10,923 bases of DNA from an uncultured Bacilli bacterium (lineage in GTDB: Bacteria > Bacillota_I > Bacilli_A > RF39 > UBA660), in the NCBI GenBank assembly GCA_934133155.1, contig CAKPAT010000037.1, positions 1 through 10,923 of the forward strand, in the 5' to 3' direction. The notes beneath the pieces were generated by a model. The model made no database searches, was not told where the DNA came from, and saw nothing but the letters and a program-made list of their open reading frames with translations. Below are positions 1 to 5,714 of the stretch, piece by piece. Each line of letters starts with the position of its first letter. Position 1 is the stretch's first letter. The position numbers were made by a program, and so were the translations under genes.

Positions 1-266
1 ATATTCAGTTATTTGCTCATAAAAAGGCACAAGGTTCTACTAAGAATGGACGTGATTCTGAGTCAAAACGTCTTGGTGCTAAAGCAGCAGACGGTGAGAC
101 TGTTAGCGGTGGTTCTATTTTGTATCGTCAACGTGGTACTAAAATTTATCCAGGTGTTAATGTAGGAATCGGTAAGGATGATACTTTATATGCTAAGGTT
201 TCTGGTAAGGTTAAATTTGAACGTTTAGGCAGAGACAGAAAACAAGTGAGTGTTTATCCAGATTAA
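1..266 (+). CDS. rpmA: 50S ribosomal protein L27 (5' end cut by window)
   Basis: Reading from base 3 gives 87 residues that begin [19 protein letters not shown] and run through [25 protein letters not shown] and [17 protein letters not shown] to a TAA stop; this is plainly L27, a protein of the large ribosomal subunit whose N-terminus reaches the peptidyl-transferase centre. Only a few N-terminal residues are missing (the family is about 94 aa). The visible start, (I)QLFA before HKK, matches the Firmicutes-type N-terminal extension that the cysteine protease Prp removes, cutting after the FA of the L-Q-x-F-A motif. The usual upstream neighbours in Firmicutes, rplU and prp, would lie outside the window. 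A terminator starts on the stop codon, so this is the end of the operon. Certain apart from the missing start. Confidence 0.97.
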   Translation, partial: IQLFAHKKAQGSTKNGRDSESKRLGAKAADGETVSGGSILYRQRGTKIYPGVNVGIGKDDTLYAKVSGKVKFERLGRDRKQVSVYPD

Positions 267-290
267 GGATCTTTCGGTCCTTTTTTTCTT
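265..290 (+). terminator. Rho-independent terminator of the rpmA operon
   Basis: The stem AAGGATC (265-271) pairs with GGTCCTT (276-282), including one T-G pair, around a TTTC loop, and a run of T follows (281-287). The first two stem bases are the last two bases of the rpmA stop codon. Confidence 0.85.
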
Positions 291-308
291 TCTAAATAGG
301 GGGCTTTT

Positions 309-404
309 ATGGTTGCTAGTGCTTATGGAATGAATGTTATAATTGTTACGCTTTTAGTTATTGTATTAATTTTACTTTTTGTAATTTTATTGATAAAAAA
401 ATAA
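309..404 (+). CDS. 31-aa single-pass membrane microprotein
   Basis: ATG at 309 follows an AGGGGG ribosome binding site (298-303) at 5-nt spacing and opens a 31-residue frame ending in TAA at 402-404. After MVASAYGMN comes an uninterrupted hydrophobic stretch of about 20 residues (roughly 10-29, rich in I, L and V), closing with Lys-Lys. This is the layout of a small single-pass membrane protein, but I recognise no family. It lies between the rpmA terminator and the convergent DUF192 gene, and its stop codon sits inside the stem of the terminator shared with that gene. No strong promoter is visible in the 20 or so bases before it, so it may depend on readthrough from rpmA. The good Shine-Dalgarno site and the compact end argue for a real gene. 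It could still be a chance frame in AT-rich DNA. Confidence 0.5.
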   Translation: MVASAYGMNVIIVTLLVIVLILLFVILLIKK

Positions 405-428
405 CTAAATTATTCCATGTAGTTATTT
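393..428 (-). terminator. Terminator for the DUF192 gene, possibly bidirectional
   Basis: The 9-bp inverted repeat AAATAACTA (399-407) and TAGTTATTT (420-428) has a 12-nt loop. Read leftward it is followed by a T run (complement of the A run 396-401). Read rightward the T tract is weaker. The stops of both convergent genes lie inside it, at 402-404 in the stem and 410-412 in the loop. Confidence 0.65.
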
Positions 429-688
429 ATCTTAAAATTTGTGGTATTACTTTTTACTTCATAAGTATAAGTAATATTTTTTTTTGGCATTATTATTTTA
501 TTTGGTTTTACATTTTTGTAAATATAAAGTATCTTATGATTTTTATCGGTAAGTATTATGTCGATGTTTTCTTTCATAAAAAAGGTGTGTACACCATTGC
601 ATTTAATTTTTAGTATGTAATTAAAGTCTTTTTGAAACATTAGTCCTTTAAATTTTTGAAAAAATGTTTTTGCCTCTTTTATTTCCAT
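410..688 (-). CDS. DUF192 family protein
   Basis: This 92-aa protein matches the DUF192 pattern: a FKGLMFQK block (residues 13-20, the family's GLM signature), the HTFFMKENIDIILTD segment (34-48, corresponding to the family's F-W-M-K-N-T then L-D-I-I-F-x-D), and HKILYIYKNVKP (51-62, corresponding to the G-x-I-V-x-I and P block). The function of DUF192 proteins is not established. Many are exported, but this one has no signal peptide and is shorter than typical members (usually above 110 aa), so it is probably cytoplasmic. ATG at 688 is preceded by AAGGG (complement of 696-700) at 7-nt spacing, with a possible extended -10 just upstream. It is divergent from the Flp-type prepilin gene, sharing about 100 bp of intergenic DNA. 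Family assignment is by motif only. Confidence 0.75.
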   Translation of the reverse strand: MEIKEAKTFFQKFKGLMFQKDFNYILKIKCNGVHTFFMKENIDIILTDKNHKILYIYKNVKPNKIIMPKKNITYTYEVKSNTTNFKINNYME

Positions 689-704
689 AATTCATCCCTT
701 TTTA

Positions 705-713
705 AATATAGCA
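705..713 (-). promoter_or_regulatory. Possible extended -10 promoter of the DUF192 gene
   Basis: On the minus strand TGC-TATATT reads as an extended -10 element about 17 nt upstream of the start codon. No good -35 is visible, so this is weak. Confidence 0.35.
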
Positions 714-731
714 TATTTTTTTGAATTTAGG

Positions 732-760
732 TTGCTTTTTGTTTAAAAAATATTTATAAT
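732..760 (+). promoter_or_regulatory. Sigma-A-type promoter of the Flp-like prepilin gene
   Basis: TTGCTT (732-737) and TATAAT (755-760) are separated by exactly 17 bp and lie 31 bp before the start codon. The same -35 hexamer, TTGCTT, occurs in front of the second pilin operon at 3333. Confidence 0.75.
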
Positions 761-791
761 TGTATTATAAGGTAAGTTATTGGAGGTTATT

Positions 792-983
792 ATGAGGACA
801 AATAATAAAGGACAAGCACTTGTTGAATATTTACTTATTATTGCGGTAATTAGTGTTATTGTTGTAAGCGTAGTTAAAGTTCTTGGTGGTTATTTACAGG
901 ATTCTATGACAAAATCTTCATGTAAGTTAATCGATAAAGAGTATGTTGAGGGTTCTAAACCTGGTGAGGGCACTTGTAAATAA
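792..983 (+). CDS. Flp/Tad-type prepilin-like protein
   Basis: I place the start at ATG 792, behind GGAGG (782-786), rather than at the TTG at 780, which would overlap the binding site. This gives 63 aa. A short positive leader, MRTNNKG, precedes QALVEYLLIIAVISVIVVSV. Cleavage after Gly7 would leave Glu at +5 and Tyr at +6, the signature of Flp pilins processed by a prepilin peptidase, followed by the hydrophobic helix that packs the pilus core. The mature chain would be about 56 residues, the right size for Flp. Two cysteines (C44, C62) flank a Gly/Lys-rich tail and could form a C-terminal loop. It has its own promoter and terminator, as expected for an abundant structural subunit. No tad genes (ATPase, platform proteins, peptidase) lie in the window. 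Strong as a prepilin; the Flp subtype is likely. Confidence 0.8.
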   Translation: MRTNNKGQALVEYLLIIAVISVIVVSVVKVLGGYLQDSMTKSSCKLIDKEYVEGSKPGEGTCK

Positions 984-1004
984 AGATAGTTTTATCTTTT
1001 TTTT
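982..1004 (+). terminator. Terminator after the Flp-like prepilin gene
   Basis: AAAGATA (982-988) pairs with TATCTTT (993-999) around GTTT, followed by T to 1004. The stem is AU-rich and weak and begins inside the TAA stop codon, so some readthrough into the next gene is plausible. Confidence 0.65.
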
Positions 1005-1019
1005 AATAAGGAGGTTTTT

Positions 1020-1406
1020 ATGCTTTTAAGGAAAAATTTTTTATGGGTTTTGATTTTGAATGTTTTAACTTTAGGCTTTTTTACTTTTTACATTGGCAAA
1101 AAGTTAAAGGTGTATGATAAAAATGCGTGGTATATGAAGTGGTATTACTGGGTTTTGAGTTTTGTTTTTGGTATTATTCCTGGTCTGATTATGTTTTTGA
1201 TTTTTTATATTGAAGTTGGAAATTTGGTTAGTGAAAAACTTTTTGTTCCTTTGAGTGAAGTTTATGTTTTACCTTATCCATGGCTTTTATGTGTGATTAT
1301 TCCAGTTATTGGTTGGGCTTTATTTTTCGTTATGCTTTTTTACACTCATTTTTGGTATATTCTTTATTTAAAAAGAGGTTACGGTGAAAAGTATATAGAT
1401 TTATAG
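1020..1406 (+). CDS. Unrecognised multi-pass membrane protein (128 aa)
   Basis: ATG at 1020 follows a full AAGGAGG site (1008-1014) at 5-nt spacing. The protein is very rich in aromatic residues. I see three likely transmembrane helices, at about residues 7-25, 43-64 and 87-113, with short basic loops (GKKLKVYDK near 26-34, LKRGYGEK near 117-124). The N-terminal part (NVLTLGFFTFYIGKKLK) resembles, only loosely, the T-x-G-x-Y/F-x-x-Y/W pattern of small DUF4234-type membrane proteins; I do not rely on that. It lies just after the Flp-like prepilin and may be reached by readthrough of that weak terminator, so a role linked to the pilus is possible but unproven. No promoter of its own is evident. 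Confidence 0.7.
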   Translation: MLLRKNFLWVLILNVLTLGFFTFYIGKKLKVYDKNAWYMKWYYWVLSFVFGIIPGLIMFLIFYIEVGNLVSEKLFVPLSEVYVLPYPWLLCVIIPVIGWALFFVMLFYTHFWYILYLKRGYGEKYIDL

Positions 1407-1415
1407 TTTTATAAA

Positions 1416-1424
1416 TGTTATAAT
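1416..1424 (+). promoter_or_regulatory. Extended -10 promoter of nusB-xseA-xseB
   Basis: TG-T-TATAAT is a perfect extended -10 element located 18 bp before the nusB start. No good -35 is seen (TAGATT at 17-bp spacing), which extended -10 promoters can tolerate. The leader would be very short, about 12 nt. Confidence 0.55.
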
Positions 1425-1442
1425 TAGTTGTAGGTGATTTAT

Positions 1443-1844
1443 GTGGAAAATAGAAGTGTTCTTAGAGGAAAATGTATGATAATTTTATATCAAATGACGG
1501 TTTATGATAAAAATAAGATTAGTTATAACCCGGATGATTTGATTAATGAGGTTGTGGGCAGTGCTAGTGAATATGTAAAAGATATTGTTTATGGTGTAAT
1601 GACACACAAGGATGAGTTAGATAGTCTTGCAAATAAGTATTTGGAAGGCTGGAGTATTGATAGGTTAGGTAATACGGATATTGCTATTTTAAGACTTGGT
1701 TTATTTGAACTTTTGTATACTGATACTCCAGATATTGTTGCAATTAATGAGGCTGTAGAGCTTGCTAAAAGTTTTAGTGATGATGCAGTTAGGAAAATGA
1801 TTAATGGTGTTTTAGATAAAGTTTATCATAACAAGGTGGTTTAA
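1443..1844 (+). CDS. nusB: Transcription antitermination factor NusB
   Basis: NusB binds the boxA element of rRNA leader transcripts with NusE (S10) and supports antitermination. The protein shows the family core: RGKCMIILYQMTVY near the N-terminus (the family's R-x-x-A-x-x-x-L-Y-Q), WSIDRLGNTDIAILRLGLFELLY in the middle, then PDIVAINEAVELAKSF and the closing INGVLDKV. I choose the GTG at 1443 (133 aa), 5 nt after AGGTGA (1432-1437); the in-frame GTG at 1434 lies within that binding site. The length is normal for NusB. Its stop overlaps the xseA start by one base (TAATG), so the two are translationally linked. The nusB-xseA-xseB order is common in Firmicutes. Confidence 0.95.
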   Translation: MENRSVLRGKCMIILYQMTVYDKNKISYNPDDLINEVVGSASEYVKDIVYGVMTHKDELDSLANKYLEGWSIDRLGNTDIAILRLGLFELLYTDTPDIVAINEAVELAKSFSDDAVRKMINGVLDKVYHNKVV

Positions 1845-3121
1845 TGAATGATAAGTATTTAACTGTAAGTGCACTTACTCGTTATTTAAAGGTTAAATTT
1901 GATTTAGACGATAATTTAAAAAGCGTTTTTTTGAAAGGTGAAATTTCTAATTTTAAGGCGCATACGGCTGGTCATTTTTATTTTTCTATTAAAGATGAGG
2001 GTAGTAAGATTAATGCAATTATGTTTAGAAGTAATGCATCTAAGATTGATTTTACTCCGGTTGATGGTACAAAGGTTTTGGTTTGTGGTCATATTAGTAT
2101 TTATGAACCTACTGGTGGATATCAGATTTATGTTGATAGTATGTTACAAGATGGAGTGGGTAATTTATATGTGGCTTATGAAAAATTAAAGAAAAAACTT
2201 ATGACTGAGGGTTATTTTGATGAGGCACATAAAAAGAAGATACCTAAGGTTCCAAAAAGGGTTGGTATTGTAACAGCATCTACTGGTGCGGCTGTTCGTG
2301 ATATTATTACAACAATTAGAAGGAGATTTCCAATTTGTGAAACTATTTTATTTCCAACTTTAGTTCAAGGAGATAATGCGAAAGACAGTATTGCTTTTAA
2401 TATTCAAAGAGCTCAAGATTATGATTTGGATGTTTTGATTGTGGGTCGTGGTGGAGGCTCTATTGAGGATTTGTGGCCTTTTAATGAGGAGATTGTTGCT
2501 AGGGCTATTTATAATTCTAAAGTTCCTGTTATCAGTGCAGTTGGTCATGAGGTTGATTTTACGATTGCAGATTTTGTAGCTGATTTAAGAGCACCAACTC
2601 CTACGGCGGCTGCGGAACTTGCTGTTCCTAATATGACTGATTTAAAAAAACATATTTCGCAAATTGAGATTAGACTTAATGAAAGTATTTATAAAAAAAT
2701 TAATTATTTGAAACTTTATTTGGATTCTATTAAAAATTCTTTTGTTTTAAAAAGTCCAATGCTGATGTATGAAAATAAAAAACAGGTTTTAGATTTACTT
2801 GGGCAAAGGCTTAATGAGAGTATTTTAAAACTTATTAAAGAGAGAAAAGATAAACTTATCTTAATTAAAACTAGTTATGTTTTAAAAAATCCGCATAGTA
2901 TTTATAAAGATAGTGTGGTTAAGCTTATTGGCATTACAGATAAGCTTAGTTTACTTAATCCTTTGAATATTTTATCAAGAGGTTTTAGTATTACTTATTT
3001 GAATAATAAGGTTTTAAAGAATGTTACAGATGTTCAAAAGGATGATGTTTTAAAAATAAAAATAAAAAATGGTACTTTAAATGCCAAAGTAATGGAGGTT
3101 TATAATGAAGAAGAAATTTGA
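1844..3121 (+). CDS. xseA: Exodeoxyribonuclease VII large subunit
   Basis: This is the catalytic subunit of exonuclease VII, which with several small XseB subunits degrades single-stranded DNA from both ends in the cytoplasm. The 425-aa length fits the family. An N-terminal OB-fold (about 1-105: LTVSALTRYLK, GEISNFKAHTAGHFYFSIKD, GGYQIYVDSM) precedes the nuclease domain with VGIVTASTGAAVRD (140-153), GRGGGSIEDLWPFN (201-214) and SAVGHEVDFTIADFVADLRA (231-250), the conserved blocks holding the active site. The rest (about 265-385) is a long, Lys-rich helical region for XseB binding, with a C-terminal LNPLNILSRGFSI segment typical of the family. GGTGG lies just before the start, and the end overlaps xseB by 17 nt. 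Confidence 0.97.
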   Translation: MNDKYLTVSALTRYLKVKFDLDDNLKSVFLKGEISNFKAHTAGHFYFSIKDEGSKINAIMFRSNASKIDFTPVDGTKVLVCGHISIYEPTGGYQIYVDSMLQDGVGNLYVAYEKLKKKLMTEGYFDEAHKKKIPKVPKRVGIVTASTGAAVRDIITTIRRRFPICETILFPTLVQGDNAKDSIAFNIQRAQDYDLDVLIVGRGGGSIEDLWPFNEEIVARAIYNSKVPVISAVGHEVDFTIADFVADLRAPTPTAAAELAVPNMTDLKKHISQIEIRLNESIYKKINYLKLYLDSIKNSFVLKSPMLMYENKKQVLDLLGQRLNESILKLIKERKDKLILIKTSYVLKNPHSIYKDSVVKLIGITDKLSLLNPLNILSRGFSITYLNNKVLKNVTDVQKDDVLKIKIKNGTLNAKVMEVYNEEEI

Positions 3122-3323
3122 AGATAAGATTAAAGAACTTGAAGATATTGTATCTACTTTAGAAAATGGTGATGTTTCTTTAGAAGATTCTATTAAAAAG
3201 TATACTGAAGCTATGGGACTTGTTAAAGAATGTGATGAAGAACTTAAAAATATTGAAGAAAAAGTTAATAAGATTGTAAATGAAAATGGTGATTTAGAGG
3301 ATTTTGAGAGCCTTAAAAATTAA
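3105..3323 (+). CDS. xseB: Exodeoxyribonuclease VII small subunit
   Basis: This 72-aa acidic helical protein has the XseB pattern KFEDKIKELEDIVSTLENG, then LEDSIKKYTEAMGLVKECDEEL. The small subunits form a helical sheath on the XseA stalk. The start ATG has GGAGG 7 nt upstream (within the xseA 3' end) and lies inside xseA, 17 nt from its end, so translation is coupled. No hairpin follows. A bare run of nine T (3326-3334) lies after the stop, directly ahead of the promoter of the next operon. Confidence 0.95.
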   Translation: MKKKFEDKIKELEDIVSTLENGDVSLEDSIKKYTEAMGLVKECDEELKNIEEKVNKIVNENGDLEDFESLKN

Positions 3324-3332
3324 CCTTTTTTT

Positions 3333-3360
3333 TTGCTTTAAAAAATGGTATCATTATAAT
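3333..3360 (+). promoter_or_regulatory. Promoter of the pilin/Ig-protein operon
   Basis: TTGCTT (3333-3338) and TATAAT (3355-3360) are 16 bp apart and end 15 bp before the pilin start codon. The -35 hexamer is identical to that of the Flp-like prepilin promoter at 732. Confidence 0.7.
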
Positions 3361-3375
3361 GATAGGAGTGATTTG

Positions 3376-3756
3376 ATGAAGGGTTTTACTTTGATTGAAC
3401 TTGTTGGTGCGATAGTTATTTTGGGTATTATTGGTCTTATAACTATTCCAGTTATTGATAAGTCTTTATCTAGTGGTAAAGATAATATTTATGAGGTGCA
3501 GGTGACACAGATTAAAAAAGGTATTAAGGATTATTATGCGGAAAATTTAGAGGAAGTTAATGAGATTTTGACAAATGATGGTAAATATTGTAAGACGATT
3601 AGTGAATTACAAAGTGCGGGTAATTTAGAACTTGATATTAAAAATCCTAAAAATAATGAATATTTTGACGCTTCTACTAAGGTTTGTATTGTGTGTTCTT
3701 TGAATGATAAAGGAAAGTGCAATTTTAAAAAATTTGATTATACGGTTGGTGAATAA
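3376..3756 (+). CDS. Type IV prepilin-like protein (first of two)
   Basis: The start is ATG 3376 behind AGGAG (3364-3368); a frame opening earlier would run through the promoter. The 126-aa product begins MKG-FTLIELVGAIVILGIIGLI, a textbook type III (prepilin) signal: a very short positive leader, cleavage between Gly3 and Phe4, Phe methylation site at +1 and Glu at +5, then a hydrophobic helix. The globular part is helical at first (to about residue 65), with four cysteines (C72, C104, C107, C115), including a C-x-x-C pair, which is unusual in a small pilin. It may be a minor pilin or pseudopilin of a type IV pilus, competence-like pilus or secretion apparatus; which one cannot be told here. 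It is followed 2 bp later by a second prepilin. Confidence 0.9.
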   Translation: MKGFTLIELVGAIVILGIIGLITIPVIDKSLSSGKDNIYEVQVTQIKKGIKDYYAENLEEVNEILTNDGKYCKTISELQSAGNLELDIKNPKNNEYFDASTKVCIVCSLNDKGKCNFKKFDYTVGE

Positions 3757-3758
3757 TT

Positions 3759-4184
3759 ATGAAAAAAGGTTTTACTTTAATTGAACTTTTAGCAGTTATT
3801 GTTATTTTAGCTATTATTGCAACTATTACAGTTCCGGTTGTTGTGAATTTGATTACGACTTCTAGGAGCAATGCTTTAGTGGATACTGGTTACAGTTTAG
3901 TGAGATCTGCTCAAAATTATCAACTTATTTTACAAAGTAATTCTAAATCTATGGCTTTTACTGTTATTTTTCCAAGTGGTGAGGTTTCTAATGGCGGAAG
4001 TTTAGAAATTAAAAATGATTTACCTGATGCAGGTTTTTTAAATAGTGATAGTTCTGGTAATATTTCATTAGCTATTTGGAGTGATAAGGCGAGAAGGTGT
4101 GCTTTAAAGAAAAGTAATTCTAAAGAGGTTATTATTGATGAAAATATTAAGACATCTTCTGATTGTGTGGGCACTAGTGTATGA
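3759..4184 (+). CDS. Type IV prepilin-like protein (second of two)
   Basis: This 141-aa protein starts MKKG-FTLIELLAVIVILAIIATITVP, with the canonical prepilin cleavage site after Gly4, Phe at +1 and Glu at +5. The pilin helix continues to about residue 55 (SLVRSAQNYQLIL), followed by a beta-rich head with C114 and C136 near the C-terminus, placed like the disulphide-closed D region of type IV pilins. The start has only a modest GGTGA (3748-3752) upstream, overlapping the end of the preceding pilin gene 2 bp away, so it is probably coupled to it. Its TGA stop overlaps the next start (ATGA). It belongs to the same filament or pseudopilus as its neighbour (inference). The class is secure; the specific system is not. 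Confidence 0.9.
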   Translation: MKKGFTLIELLAVIVILAIIATITVPVVVNLITTSRSNALVDTGYSLVRSAQNYQLILQSNSKSMAFTVIFPSGEVSNGGSLEIKNDLPDAGFLNSDSSGNISLAIWSDKARRCALKKSNSKEVIIDENIKTSSDCVGTSV

Positions 4185-4948
4185 AAAAATTATGGGTATT
4201 AGTTTTATTTGCTTTTTTGATTATTATTTTTTCCCCTCATAATAAAGAAGAAAAAGCTACTTTGGAAAATCCTTCTTTTGTTTATAATGATTTTCGTATT
4301 TTGATTAATGGTGATTATTTTAATTATTTGACTTTAAATGATAGTTATGAAGAGCTTGGAGCTAAGGCTTATGATGGCTTTTTAGATATTTCTCATTTGA
4401 TTAATGTGTCTTATTATTTTGATGGCCATCAAGTTTCTTTTGTAGATACTTCTGTTTTAGGCAGTTATGTGGTTAAATATAGTGTTTCTTTAAATGGTAA
4501 AAGTGTTTCTTCTAGCAGGGTAGTTATTATAGAAGATATTAAAGGTCCTTCTCTTAAAATGCCGGGGACTGTTACTATTGATACAAATGAAGCTTATAAT
4601 TTTAATCCTTTAAATGGAGTTACTTCTTCTGGTGATGTTACTTGTGATAATACTGTTTTAACTAAAGAGGGGAGTTATGTGGTTTCATGTACGGCTTTAG
4701 ATAAGCTTGGAAATGCAAAAAAAAGTAAAAGACTTGTTAAAGTTATTTCCGGTATTGATTTTGTTTATAATGGAATGCTTACAATTAAGTTTCCTTTAGG
4801 TGATTATAGTTATTATTACAGTACTGATGGTATTTCATTTAAAGAGGCTTCTTTGAATGAGACTGTTAGTGATTTTGATGTGGTGATTGCAAGAGTTTAT
4901 TCTAATGGTAAACTTGTTATGACAAATACATATAATAAAAGAAGCTAA
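4181..4948 (+). CDS. Membrane-anchored Ig-like domain protein in the pilin operon
   Basis: The start overlaps the upstream pilin stop by 4 bp (ATGA). The 255-aa protein opens with MKK and a hydrophobic segment (about 4-18) without a lipobox cysteine or a clear signal peptidase site, so it is probably an N-terminally anchored extracellular protein. Residues about 38-118 (ILINGDYFNYLTLNDSYEE, GAKAYDG, then GSYVVKYSVSLNGK and RVVIIED) follow the DUF5011-type bacterial Ig-like pattern. A second Ig/HYR-like domain (about 122-188) includes GSYVVSCTALDKLGNA with cysteines C155 and C170 positioned for a disulphide. The last 65 residues look beta-rich but are not recognised. Operon position suggests an accessory or tip-adhesin-like partner of the two pilins, which is inference. 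A terminator follows at once. Confidence 0.8.
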   Translation: MKKLWVLVLFAFLIIIFSPHNKEEKATLENPSFVYNDFRILINGDYFNYLTLNDSYEELGAKAYDGFLDISHLINVSYYFDGHQVSFVDTSVLGSYVVKYSVSLNGKSVSSSRVVIIEDIKGPSLKMPGTVTIDTNEAYNFNPLNGVTSSGDVTCDNTVLTKEGSYVVSCTALDKLGNAKKSKRLVKVISGIDFVYNGMLTIKFPLGDYSYYYSTDGISFKEASLNETVSDFDVVIARVYSNGKLVMTNTYNKRS

Positions 4949-4969
4949 ATTTAGCTTCTTATATTTTTC
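4937..4969. terminator. Bidirectional terminator between the Ig-protein gene and lexA
   Basis: A perfect 22-bp palindrome (4939-4960; AAGAAGCTAAA and its complement) has T-rich flanks on both sides: TATTTTT to the right, and TTTTATT when read to the left. It contains the stop codon of the Ig-protein gene and touches that of lexA. Confidence 0.8.
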
Positions 4970-5573
4970 TATAAAGACCAATAGCTTTTCCAAGGATGGT
5001 AACGTTTTTAAGTATTATTGGATCCATTGTGTTATTTTCAGGTTGCAGGCGAAAATGCCCTTTTTCTTTGTAATATGTTTTTAAAGTTACAGTATTTTCG
5101 TCTGTCATAGCAACGACTATTTCACCATTTTTAGCTGTTTTTTGTCTTTCAATTATTACTATATCGTCATCAAGTATTCCAGCATTTATCATGCTTGTTC
5201 CATCTACTTTTAAGGTAAATACTTCTTTTCCTTTTGGAAGTAAGTAGGCTGGAAGTGAAAAGAATTCGTTTGGCATTTCAATTGCTTCTATAGGGTTTCC
5301 AGCGGTTACTTTTCCAAGAAATGGTACTTCAACGACACCTTCTTCTTTTTTGTATTCGTTTTTTACAAGTAGTTCTATGGCTCTATTTTTTGTACTATCT
5401 TTTTTGATAAAGCCTTTTTTTGCGAGGTTATTTAAATGAGCATGGATTGTTGCTGGCGAAGATATTTCTAAAGCTTTACCAATTTCTCTTACTGTTGGTG
5501 GATAGCCGTGCGCGACAATAAATGTTTTTACATAATTTAATACGTCATTTTGTCTTTGAGTTAATTTTTCCAT
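4959..5573 (-). CDS. lexA: LexA repressor (SOS response, self-cleaving)
   Basis: LexA represses DNA-damage genes until RecA filaments trigger its self-cleavage. The 204-aa length is typical. The N-terminal winged helix-turn-helix (1-70) contains LTQRQNDVLNYV, GYPPTVREIGKAL and SSPATIHAHLNNLAKKGFI. The C-terminal S24 peptidase domain shows the cleavage site Ala91-Gly92 (FLGKVTAGNPI), the catalytic Ser127 (DGTSM) and Lys165 (TVTLKTYY). The start follows AAGGAGG at 7 nt. Its promoter carries a palindrome matching a LexA-box layout across the -35 element, so autorepression is likely. It is divergent from yneF. In Bacillus subtilis yneF also lies near lexA, but there the divergent gene is the division inhibitor yneA, which is absent here. 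Confidence 0.97.
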   Translation of the reverse strand: MEKLTQRQNDVLNYVKTFIVAHGYPPTVREIGKALEISSPATIHAHLNNLAKKGFIKKDSTKNRAIELLVKNEYKKEEGVVEVPFLGKVTAGNPIEAIEMPNEFFSLPAYLLPKGKEVFTLKVDGTSMINAGILDDDIVIIERQKTAKNGEIVVAMTDENTVTLKTYYKEKGHFRLQPENNTMDPIILKNVTILGKAIGLYRKI

Positions 5574-5594
5574 ATGAATTCCTCCTTATCAAGA

Positions 5595-5623
5595 ATTTTA
5601 TCATAATGTTTTATTTGTGTCAA
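5595..5623 (-). promoter_or_regulatory. lexA promoter
   Basis: On the minus strand, a consensus TTGACA (-35, 5618-5623) and TAAAAT (-10, 5595-5600) are separated by 17 bp. A TG one base before the -10 makes it an extended -10 as well. This is one of the strongest promoters in the window. Confidence 0.8.
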
Positions 5624-5634
5624 ACGTTTGTTTG
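5621..5634. promoter_or_regulatory. Putative LexA operator (SOS box variant)
   Basis: CAAAC-GTTT-GTTTG is an inverted repeat with 5-bp arms and a 4-bp centre, the same geometry as the Firmicutes SOS box CGAAC-N4-GTTCG, with G/C replaced by A/T at the second arm position. It overlaps the lexA -35 box, where a bound repressor would block RNA polymerase. Assignment rests on position and symmetry. Confidence 0.6.
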
Positions 5635-5662
5635 AAAAGACTGATTTTTTTTCTTTTTTTAG

Positions 5663-5691
5663 TTGTATTTTTCCTTAAAATCTAGTAAAAT
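5663..5691 (+). promoter_or_regulatory. Promoter of yneF-tgt
   Basis: TTGTAT (5663-5668) and TAAAAT (5686-5691) are 17 bp apart, 23 bp before the yneF start codon. It is about 30 bp from the putative SOS box, so LexA control of this side is less likely. Confidence 0.65.
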
Positions 5692-5714
5692 ATTTTTTAA
5701 AGGAGGTTACCATT

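Noticed and set aside
780..791. TTG start for the Flp-like prepilin gene
   Set aside because: It overlaps the GGAGG site; ATG 792 has that site at 5-nt spacing and gives the expected short leader.
1938..2189. 83-aa frame inside xseA
   Set aside because: Out-of-frame shadow of the securely identified xseA, with no binding site and a biased residue composition.
2360..2548. 62-aa leftward frame inside xseA
   Set aside because: Antisense to conserved xseA motifs; no start signals.
3324..3334. T run after xseB as a terminator
   Set aside because: No stem precedes it; it more likely forms the upstream edge of the pilin promoter.
3304..3375. Upstream start for the first type IV prepilin
   Set aside because: It would run through the xseB end and the promoter; ATG 3376 has a binding site and yields a canonical MKG-FTLIEL signal.
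3534..4174. Two leftward frames (62 and 84 aa) opposite the prepilin genes
   Set aside because: Antisense shadows of genes with unmistakable prepilin signals; no binding sites.
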